Shown here piece by piece: positions 41,283 through 48,284 of a stretch of DNA of 58,601 nt. Within the stretch, counting starts at the first letter, position 1. Each line of letters begins with the position of its first letter. Below the pieces are notes generated by a model. That model saw nothing but the letters and a program-made list of their open reading frames with translations, did no database searches and was not told the origin of the DNA. The stretch covers positions 1 to 58,601 of the forward strand of contig NZ_VTRS01000011.1 of assembly GCF_008641065.1 (NCBI RefSeq). Reading direction: 5' to 3'. The translations under genes and the position numbers were made by a program. The stretch is from Rhabdaerophilum calidifontis. GTDB lineage: Bacteria; Pseudomonadota; Alphaproteobacteria; Rhizobiales; Beijerinckiaceae.

Positions 41283-44042
41283 TCACTGGGCCGGCCGCAT
41301 GGCGGGGCCGGCCGACGCGGCGGGACCACCGCCGTGCTCGATGTCGTAGAGAAGTCCGCCCTTGCGGGTGTAGAACCACCAGGTCACCGCGATGGAGATC
41401 AGGTAGAAGCCGAGGAAGGCGTAGAGCGCACCGGCCGCAGACCCGGTCATGGCGATCGAGGTCCCGAAGGTCTTCGGGATGAAGAAGGCGCCGTAGGCAG
41501 CAACCGCCGACGTGAAGCCGATGATCGCGGCCGCCTCCTTGTCGGATTGCCGGGTCAGCTCCACGCCCTTGAGACCGGGCTCGAGCCGCGCGACTTCCTT
41601 GCGCATGATCGCGGGGATCATCTGGAAGGTGGAGGCGTTCCCCACCCCGGTCATTGCGAACAGGAACATGAAGCTCGCGAAGAAGACCGGGAAGGCGGTC
41701 GGGCTGCCCTTCATGCCGATGGCATAGAGGATCCCGGCAACACCCACGCACATCAGGATGAAGGTCCAGAACGTGATGCGGCCGCCGCCGATCCTGTCGC
41801 AGGCCTTGCCGGCCGCGACACGGGCGAGCGCGCCGACGAGCGGGCCGAGGAAGGCGTATTGCAACGCGTTGACCTCCGGGAACAGCACCTTCGTCAGCAG
41901 CGGGAACCCGGCCGAATAGCCGATGAACGATCCGAAGGTGCCGGTATAGAGCCAGCACATGATCCAGTTGTGCCGGCGCCGGAAGATCACGGCCTGATCG
42001 GCAAAGCTCGCCTTCATCGACGCGATGTCGTTCATCCCGAACCAGGCCGCGAACGCGGAGGCGATGATGAACGGAACGAAGACGAAGCCCGCGTTCTGGA
42101 GCCAGAGCGTCGAGGTCACGCCGTTGATGGTCGCGGTCTGGGGCATCCCGCCGAGCCAGCCGAAGACCCCGCTCGTGATCACCAGCGGCACGACGAACTG
42201 CACCACGCTCACGCCCAGATTGCCGAGGCCGGCATTGATGGCGAGCGCATTGCCCTTCTCCGCCTTCGGGAAGAAGAAGGAGATATTGGCCATCGACGAG
42301 GCGAAATTGCCGCCGCCGAAGCCGCAGAGCAGCGCCAGCAGCAGGAAGACCCAATAGGGCGTATTCGGGTTCTGCACCGCCATGCCCATGCCGAGCGCCG
42401 GAATGAGCAGCGACCATGTGGCAAGCGTCGTCCACAGCCGGCCGCCGAACATCGCCGGCATGAAGCTGTAGAAGATGCGCAGCGTCGCGCCCGAAAGGCC
42501 GGGCAGCGCCGCGAGCCAGAAGAGCTGCTCGGTGGCAAAGGCGAAGCCGACGCTGGGCAGCCGCGCAACCACGACCGACCACACCATCCACACCGCGAAG
42601 GAGAGCAGCAGGCACGGCACCGAGATCCAGAGATTGCGCCGCGCAATGGCCCGCCCCTCCTGCTCCCAGAAGACGGGGTCCTCCGGCCGCCAATCCTGGA
42701 TCGCGCCGCGCCCGGCCAGCGCGCCCTCGTGCTTCGCTTCGTGGATCGGCTGCATTTCGGGGAGCTGCGGCAGCTTCGTCAGCTCTGGCCCTATCGCCTG
42801 CTTCTCCATCGACCGGATCGCGGCGTGCATCCAGATCAGGGAGATCGCGACGATGGCGAAGAGCAGCCAGAAGCAGGATTGCCAGACCCCCGTCAGGTCG
42901 TTGAGCGCGCCGAAGGCGATCGGGAGCAGGAACCCCCCGAGGCCGCCGACAAGACCGACGACACCGCCCACCGCGCCGACGCGGTCCGGGTAATAGACCG
43001 GGATGTGCTTGTAGACCGCCGCCTTGCCGAGGCTCATGAAGAAGCCGAGCACGAAGGCCGTCACGATGAAGCCGATGATCCCCATCCGGGTCGAGAATTC
43101 GACCGGCCCGCGAATACCCTCGACGACATAATGCGTCGGCGGATAGGAGAGGATGAAGGTGCACACCACCGAGACGATGAACGTCCAGTACATGATGGTG
43201 CGCGCGCCATATTTGTCCGACAGATGACCGCCATAGGCGCGGAAGATCGAGGCGGGGATCGAATACATCGCGCCGATCATGCCGGCGGTGGCGATGTCGA
43301 GCCCGTAGACGCCGATCAGATAACGCGGCAGCCACAGCGCCAGGGCGACGAAGGCGCCGAACACGAAGAAGTAATAGAGCGAGAAGCGCCAGACCTGGAT
43401 GTTCTTCAGCGGCTCCATCATCGCCGAGAGCGGCTCGGGCTTTGCGCCGCTCGCGCGGCGGCGGGCCAGATCCGGATCATCCTTGGTGAAGAGGAAGAAC
43501 AGCACCGCCGTCACGGCCAGCGCCGCCGCCCAGATGAGCGCAACGCTCTTCCAGCCATAGGCGACCATCACCACGGGCGCGGCGAACTTCGTCACCGCCG
43601 CGCCGACATTGCCGGCGCCGAAGATCCCGAGCGCGGTGCCCTGCTTCTCCTTGGGATACCATTTCGCGACATAGGCGATGCCGACCGAGAAGGACCCGCC
43701 AGCAATGCCGACGCCGAGCGCTGCGATCAGGAAGGTCAGGTAATCATAGGCGTAGGTGAGGAAGAAGGTCATCACCGCCGCAGTCAGCATCGTGAAAGTA
43801 TAGACGATGCGGCCGCCATATTGGTCGGACCAGATACCGAGGATCAATCGGATCAGCGAGCCTGTCAGGATCGGTGTTCCGACCAGCAGGCCGAACTGCG
43901 TGTCGTTGAGTCCAAGATCCTTCTTGATCTGGATTCCGATGATCGCGAAGATCGTCCAGACGGCGAAACAAACCGTGAAGGCGATCGTGGACAGCCAGAG
44001 TGCACGGCTCTGGTCGGACGGATTGACAGTGGCACTGGACAT
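41283..44042 (-). CDS. narK: Fused nitrate/nitrite transporter NarK1-NarK2
   Basis: A 919-residue membrane protein with two complete 12-helix major-facilitator domains. Residues about 15-410 form the NarK1-type half (nitrate/H+ symport) with GIQIKKDLGLNDTQFGLLVG. A soluble linker (about 410-467) leads to the NarK2-type half (nitrate/nitrite exchange, about 468-900) with FGGGNFASSMANISFFFPKAEKG. Each half carries the nitrate-signature glycine-rich motif (GIAGGSFSVGIAYVAKW in the first). The start at 44042 is preferred to an upstream one at 44090 because the conserved sequence begins there. The fusion is known in Paracoccus and relatives. It is first in the nar operon, downstream of FNR-type boxes. 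Confidence 0.95.
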   Translation of the reverse strand: MSSATVNPSDQSRALWLSTIAFTVCFAVWTIFAIIGIQIKKDLGLNDTQFGLLVGTPILTGSLIRLILGIWSDQYGGRIVYTFTMLTAAVMTFFLTYAYDYLTFLIAALGVGIAGGSFSVGIAYVAKWYPKEKQGTALGIFGAGNVGAAVTKFAAPVVMVAYGWKSVALIWAAALAVTAVLFFLFTKDDPDLARRRASGAKPEPLSAMMEPLKNIQVWRFSLYYFFVFGAFVALALWLPRYLIGVYGLDIATAGMIGAMYSIPASIFRAYGGHLSDKYGARTIMYWTFIVSVVCTFILSYPPTHYVVEGIRGPVEFSTRMGIIGFIVTAFVLGFFMSLGKAAVYKHIPVYYPDRVGAVGGVVGLVGGLGGFLLPIAFGALNDLTGVWQSCFWLLFAIVAISLIWMHAAIRSMEKQAIGPELTKLPQLPEMQPIHEAKHEGALAGRGAIQDWRPEDPVFWEQEGRAIARRNLWISVPCLLLSFAVWMVWSVVVARLPSVGFAFATEQLFWLAALPGLSGATLRIFYSFMPAMFGGRLWTTLATWSLLIPALGMGMAVQNPNTPYWVFLLLALLCGFGGGNFASSMANISFFFPKAEKGNALAINAGLGNLGVSVVQFVVPLVITSGVFGWLGGMPQTATINGVTSTLWLQNAGFVFVPFIIASAFAAWFGMNDIASMKASFADQAVIFRRRHNWIMCWLYTGTFGSFIGYSAGFPLLTKVLFPEVNALQYAFLGPLVGALARVAAGKACDRIGGGRITFWTFILMCVGVAGILYAIGMKGSPTAFPVFFASFMFLFAMTGVGNASTFQMIPAIMRKEVARLEPGLKGVELTRQSDKEAAAIIGFTSAVAAYGAFFIPKTFGTSIAMTGSAAGALYAFLGFYLISIAVTWWFYTRKGGLLYDIEHGGGPAASAGPAMRPAQ

Positions 44043-44116
44043 GACCGGGCCCGATGAATCGACACATCGCGGATTGGATGCGTGGAGCATCAGGGCGATC
44101 CGCGGCCATGGGAACC

Positions 44117-44130
44117 TTGACGTGGATCAA
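44117..44130. promoter_or_regulatory. FNR-type box in the narK control region
   Basis: TTGAC-GTGG-ATCAA matches the FNR/Dnr consensus TTGAT-N4-ATCAA at nine of ten arm positions. Its centre is about 81 bases before the narK start codon, a suitable distance for an activator site near -41.5 of a promoter with a short leader. Confidence 0.65.
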
Positions 44131-44231
44131 CAGCTTCAAGCCATTCCAAACTTTCAAGATCGGAGGAAAATTCTGTCAAATACAGCGATCTATTCCGTCA
44201 ATACTGATCGTCAATGTTATCAATTTTATTC

Positions 44232-44245
44232 TTGACTAAAGTCAA
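44232..44245. promoter_or_regulatory. Perfectly palindromic FNR-type box between narK and the Crp/Fnr gene
   Basis: TTGAC-TAAA-GTCAA is a perfect inverted repeat with FNR/Dnr spacing, in the most AT-rich stretch of the 44043-44311 gap (44165-44265). It lies about 74 bases before the regulator gene and 197 before narK, so it is better placed for autoregulation of the regulator, or as a second distal site. No other gene is visible in the gap. Confidence 0.6.
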
Positions 44246-44311
44246 TGATGGAATTGAATAGCCCGCACAGGTTCGAGGCAGCCATCGTTCCGGAATGTGG
44301 GAGCATATGCC

Positions 44312-45010
44312 ATGCGGGCTGAAGAGCTGGCCGAGATGGGGCGACTGCCCCTGTTCGTCGACGTCACGGAGGCACATGTCGCCGCCATGCTGCGCGGTGC
44401 CTTCCTCCAGCGCTTTCCCGCCCATGTCGAACTCGTGCGCGAGGGCGAGCCGGCGGATTTCCTGCACGTCATCGTCGACGGCCAGGTCGAGGTCTTCGCC
44501 GCCTATCGCGACCGCGAGACCACGGTCTCGGTCCTCGGCACGGGACACAGCTTCATCGTCGCGGCGGTGCTGCTCGATCGGGTCTATCTGAAATCGGCGC
44601 GGACTCTGTCGCCCGCGCGTATCCTGCTGGTGCCGGCGGAGACCGTGCGCGCGTATTTCGCGATCGACGCCACCTTCGCCCGCGCGCTGGCGGTGGAACT
44701 TGCGCTCGCCTATCGCGGGGTCGTCAAGGAGCTGAAAAACCAGAAGCTGCGCTCGAGCCTCGAAAGGCTCGCCAACTGGCTGCTGATCCGTGATGCCGAG
44801 ACCGGCGGGACCGGGCGCTTCGACCTGCCCTTCGACAAGAAGATCCTTGCCTCGCGGCTCGGCATGGCGCCGGAAGTGCTCTCGCGCGCCTTCGCCTCGC
44901 TGGCCCCCTACCATGTCCGTGTCGAGGGGCCGCAGGTCCGGATCGGCGACCCCGCGGCGCTGGCGGGCCTGGCCCAGCCGAAGCCGACGATCGACGACCC
45001 GAACACCTGA
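44312..45010 (+). CDS. Crp/Fnr-family transcriptional regulator (Dnr/NnrR-like, cysteine-free)
   Basis: A 232-residue regulator with an N-terminal cyclic-nucleotide-binding-like beta-roll (LVREGEPADFLHVIVDGQVEVFA) and dimer helix. The C-terminal helix-turn-helix FDKKILASRLGMAPEVLSRAFASL has a recognition helix containing Glu188-x2-Ser191-Arg192, the FNR/Dnr specificity motif. There are no cysteines at all, so it cannot carry the FNR [4Fe-4S] cluster; a haem- or NO-based Dnr/NnrR mode or another signal is likely. The start at 44312 follows GGGAG; a GTG at 44297 would add five residues. It is divergent from narK, with FNR-type boxes between. Confidence 0.88.
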   Translation: MRAEELAEMGRLPLFVDVTEAHVAAMLRGAFLQRFPAHVELVREGEPADFLHVIVDGQVEVFAAYRDRETTVSVLGTGHSFIVAAVLLDRVYLKSARTLSPARILLVPAETVRAYFAIDATFARALAVELALAYRGVVKELKNQKLRSSLERLANWLLIRDAETGGTGRFDLPFDKKILASRLGMAPEVLSRAFASLAPYHVRVEGPQVRIGDPAALAGLAQPKPTIDDPNT

Positions 45011-45014
45011 CGCG

Positions 45015-45881
45015 TCACGGATCCCGCGAGGGCGCGCCGGGTGTTTCGGCTTCGGGTGGCAGGAAGCGGATGCGGCAGCGGAGACCGGCCGGCAGCCGAT
45101 ATTCGGGATTGGGCAGCCTGAGCCGGATGCCGAACGTGCTGCTCGCGGCATCGATAACCGGATCGATGACGATGACGGTGGCGATGTGGCGGCCGCCGAT
45201 CGGCTCCTCCGGCCGGATCTCGGCCCGGGCTCCGAGCGCGGTCTGACCGAAGAACGCGACCGGCACGAAAACCTCGACATGGAGCGGGTCGATGCGCGCC
45301 AGCGTCATCAGCGAGGCCTGATCGTGGCGATATTCGCCGGCGGCCATGGTCCGCTCGATCACCACGCCGTCAAGCGGGCTCAGCACGCGGCGCTGCGCGA
45401 GGCTCGCCTCGCTGCGCCGCGCTTCGAGACGCGCGGATTCCATCGCGAATTCGGCGTCGCGGATCAGGATTCCGGCGACCTTGGCCTCCGTCAGCGCTTC
45501 GTCGAGCTGGGATTCCGTCACGGCACCGGCATTGATCTGCTTCAGCCGCTGCAACCGCTCCGCCGTGCGGCGCGCGCGCTCGAAGCGCGCCCGCGCCGCC
45601 TCGATGGGCTGGTCATTGGCCGCGCGGGACCGCGCGAGATCGAGATTGGCGCGCTCGACGCTGGAATCGAGTTCGACCAGCAACTGCCCTGCCCGGACGC
45701 GGTCGCCCCGATCGACATGGACGCGCTCGATCAGCCCCGCCGCGCCGGCCGCGACCTTGACGCGGGAATGCGCGTCCATCAGGCAATCGAATTCGGCCTG
45801 ATCGAGCGGCGGCGCCGCTCGCGGCGCCCCGGCGAGCCCCATCGCCAGCAGACCGGAAACAACCAGAACGCGCATCGCCAT
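45015..45881 (-). CDS. HlyD/RND-type periplasmic adaptor protein
   Basis: A 288-residue secreted or membrane-anchored adaptor. A signal-like N-terminus (MAMRVLVVSGLLAMGLAGAPRA) is followed by half of a biotin/lipoyl domain (VAAGAAGLIERVHVDRGDRVRAGQLLVELDS), a coiled-coil hairpin (about 65-165, rich in Arg/Ala/Glu heptads), the second lipoyl half (RRVLSPLDGVVIERTMAAGEY) and a beta-barrel (DPLHVEVFVPVAFFGQTAL). Such adaptors bridge inner- and outer-membrane parts of exporters. It is divergent from the cluster at 46103-52425, which contains two further HlyD-type domains, and it ends five bases from the convergent regulator gene. Confidence 0.85.
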   Translation of the reverse strand: MAMRVLVVSGLLAMGLAGAPRAAPPLDQAEFDCLMDAHSRVKVAAGAAGLIERVHVDRGDRVRAGQLLVELDSSVERANLDLARSRAANDQPIEAARARFERARRTAERLQRLKQINAGAVTESQLDEALTEAKVAGILIRDAEFAMESARLEARRSEASLAQRRVLSPLDGVVIERTMAAGEYRHDQASLMTLARIDPLHVEVFVPVAFFGQTALGARAEIRPEEPIGGRHIATVIVIDPVIDAASSTFGIRLRLPNPEYRLPAGLRCRIRFLPPEAETPGAPSRDP

Positions 45882-46102
45882 GATGATCCGCCGCAAACCG
45901 GGAAGCCACAAGGAATATCGCGGCCGAAAACGCCATGGAACCGCGCTGCGATCAAGTCCTCGCACGCATTCCGCCGCGACACAATTGCCCTCTCCCGTCC
46001 TGTCATGCCAGTGTCATCTTGCTCTGGGACACGGCGGAGCTCGACCATCGACGGTCCGGGCCGTTTCCACGGTACTTTAAGTCAGAAACAGGGTCAGCAC
46101 GC

Positions 46103-46426
46103 ATGACGACGGCACAATCGGGGCAGGAACAGAAGACGGAAGCGGCCGAGGCGCCGGACGGCGCGGTGCCGGTCGTGTGGGACGACAGCAAGATGACGAC
46201 CCAGTTCGCCAATGTCGTCAACATCCAGAGCACCCTGGAGCAGATCGACCTGTTCTTCGGCACCAACAAGACCTGGAACGTCTCGAACGAGCGCCAGGTC
46301 AAGGTTGATCTCACCAACCGCGTCATCCTGAGCCCGCATGCCGCCAAGCGGCTCTGGGCGGCGCTCGGCGGCGTGCTCAAGGAATACGAGAGCCGGCACG
46401 GCGCGCTGAAGATCGACGGACGCTGA
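46103..46426 (+). CDS. DUF3467-family small protein
   Basis: A 107-residue protein with a disordered acidic N-terminus (about 1-27) and a compact domain TTQFANVVNIQSTLEQIDLFFG...VKVDLTNRVILSPHAAKRLWAALGGVLKEYE, which matches the DUF3467 pattern. No enzymatic motif or signal peptide is visible. It lies 16 bases before the GAF-HlyD gene and is first in the putative export operon, so it may be a cytoplasmic accessory or regulatory factor. The start at 46103 follows AGGGTCAGCACGC, a weak ribosome-binding site. Confidence 0.78.
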   Translation: MTTAQSGQEQKTEAAEAPDGAVPVVWDDSKMTTQFANVVNIQSTLEQIDLFFGTNKTWNVSNERQVKVDLTNRVILSPHAAKRLWAALGGVLKEYESRHGALKIDGR

Positions 46427-46442
46427 GCGGAGCGCGCCCGCC

Positions 46443-48281
46443 ATGGGGAGCGCCCGGGATGCTCCCGCGCCGATGATCCCGCCGCCGGCGGCGGAAGCCG
46501 GCGGAATCCACGATCCGGCGCTCTGGAAACGGCTCGCCGAGACGGCCGATGACGGTGAATTCGCCGCTTCCTGGCTCGCGCTCCAGGCCGGCTTCATCGC
46601 CGGCACGCGGCGGGCCCTGGTGCTGCTGCCGGCCTCGGATGGCGCGCCGGCACCCGTCCTCTGGCCCGACGGCGCCGCGATCGCGGATCTCCTTCCGGTC
46701 GCGGCCCAGGCGATCGCGGCGGCCAAGGGCGTCGCACAGCCCGATCCGGACGCGGCGCTGTGCCGGCTGGCCTTTCCCGTCCCGACCCGGTCCGGCGCGA
46801 CCGGCGCGGTCGCGCTCGAATGCGCGGCGCGCGACGAGCAGGCGATCCGCCGCGCGATGCGGGACTTGCAATGGGGCACGGGCTGGCTGCGGGCCCGGTT
46901 CGGGAGCGCAGGCGATCCCGGACGGCTCGGTGCGATCGTCGACCTGATGACCGCCGCCGCCGAGGCGGAAAGCCATCGCGCGGCCTGTCTCGCGGTCGCG
47001 ACCGAGGCGGCGCAGATCCATGGCTGCGATCGCGTCTCCATCGGCTTCGTGCGCGGCAATCGCTGCCGGATCGCGGCGATCTCGCACAGTGCGCTGTTCG
47101 GCCAGCAGATGAACCTCGTCCGGATGCTCGAAGCGGCGATGGACGAGGCGATCGACCAGCAGGCGATCCTCGTTCATCCGGCACCGCCCGATGAAACCAA
47201 TGTCACCCATGCGCATGCGGAATTCGCGGCACGGCAAGGGTCGGCGATTGTGCTCACCTGCCCGCTCGTGCTGCATGACCGCTTCACCGGCGCCATCACG
47301 CTCGAACGCCCCGCCGGGCGGCCCTTCGATTCCGCCACCATCGCCGCGATCGACGCGCTCGCCGGGGCGCTGGCGCCGATCCTGGAGGACAAGCGGCGGG
47401 GCGACCGCTGGGCGATCACCGTGGCGGGCGCGGCGCTGGCGCGCGGCGCGCGGGCGCTGCTCGGGCCGGGCCATGCCGCCGCCAAGCTCGCGCTGCTGAC
47501 CACCGCCGGGCTTGCGGCGCTCTTCGCGTTCTGGACCGCGCCCTACCGCGTGACGGCCGAGGCCGTGATCGAGGGCAGCGTCCAGCATGCCGTCGTCGCC
47601 TCGTTCAACGGCTTCATCCGCGAGGCGCCGGTGCGGCCGGGCGATGTGGTCGCGGCGGGGCAGCTCGTCGTCGCGCTCGACGACCGCGAACTGGCGCTCG
47701 AACGGCTGCGCTGGGTGACGGAGCGCCAGCGTCGGGTCATCGAATACGACCGCGCGCTCAGCGACCGCAACCGCGCCGAGACGCGGGCGCTGGCGAGCAT
47801 GATCGAGCAGGCCGAGGCGCAGATCCGGCTCGTCGACGAACAGCTCGGACGCACCCGGCTCACCGCGCCCTTCGCCGGGCTCGTGGTCAGCGGTGATCTC
47901 ACGCAATCGATCGGCGCCGCCGTGCAGCGCGGCCAGACCCTGCTCGAGATCGCGCCGGTCGACGATTACCGCGTGGTGCTCCAGGTCGATGAGAGCCAGA
48001 TCGGTGATATCCGCGCCGGCAGCGCGGGGGCGCTGGTCGCAGCCTCGCTGCCGCACCAGGCCTATCCGGTCTCGATCGCCCGCATCACCCCGGTCTCGAC
48101 CGCGCGCGAGGGCCGCAACACCTTCCGCGTCGAGGCCCGGCTCGAACGGCCGGTGCCGGAGCTGCGCCCCGGCATGCGGGGCGTCGCCAAGATCGAGATC
48201 GACACGCGGCGTGTGCTCTGGATCTGGACGCGCGCCGCGCAGAACTGGGCGCGGCTGGCGCTCTGGCGCTGGTTCGGCTGA
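46443..48281 (+). CDS. GAF domain-membrane anchor-HlyD adaptor protein
   Basis: A 612-residue protein with an unusual order: a helical N-terminal region (about 20-150), a GAF-like domain (about 158-315; CLAVATEAAQIHGCDRVSIGFVRG, VLTCPLVLHDRFTGAITLER), one membrane helix (about 343-365; LALLTTAGLAALFAFWTAPYRV), then a HlyD module with lipoyl halves (FNGFIREAPVRPGDVVAAGQLVVALDD and LTAPFAGLVVSGDLTQSIGAAVQRGQTLLEIAP), a coiled coil between them, and a barrel. The cytoplasmic GAF part could bind a small ligand or partner and signal to the periplasmic adaptor. Three bases separate it from the M50 gene. Confidence 0.85.
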   Translation: MGSARDAPAPMIPPPAAEAGGIHDPALWKRLAETADDGEFAASWLALQAGFIAGTRRALVLLPASDGAPAPVLWPDGAAIADLLPVAAQAIAAAKGVAQPDPDAALCRLAFPVPTRSGATGAVALECAARDEQAIRRAMRDLQWGTGWLRARFGSAGDPGRLGAIVDLMTAAAEAESHRAACLAVATEAAQIHGCDRVSIGFVRGNRCRIAAISHSALFGQQMNLVRMLEAAMDEAIDQQAILVHPAPPDETNVTHAHAEFAARQGSAIVLTCPLVLHDRFTGAITLERPAGRPFDSATIAAIDALAGALAPILEDKRRGDRWAITVAGAALARGARALLGPGHAAAKLALLTTAGLAALFAFWTAPYRVTAEAVIEGSVQHAVVASFNGFIREAPVRPGDVVAAGQLVVALDDRELALERLRWVTERQRRVIEYDRALSDRNRAETRALASMIEQAEAQIRLVDEQLGRTRLTAPFAGLVVSGDLTQSIGAAVQRGQTLLEIAPVDDYRVVLQVDESQIGDIRAGSAGALVAASLPHQAYPVSIARITPVSTAREGRNTFRVEARLERPVPELRPGMRGVAKIEIDTRRVLWIWTRAAQNWARLALWRWFG

Positions 48282-48284
48282 GCC

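Noticed and set aside
39840-44057. A very long open frame on the plus strand opposite narG and narK
   Set aside because: It is a codon-bias shadow of the GC-rich minus-strand nar genes. Its translation is rich in Arg/Asp/Glu/His without any domain, while narG and narK are certain.
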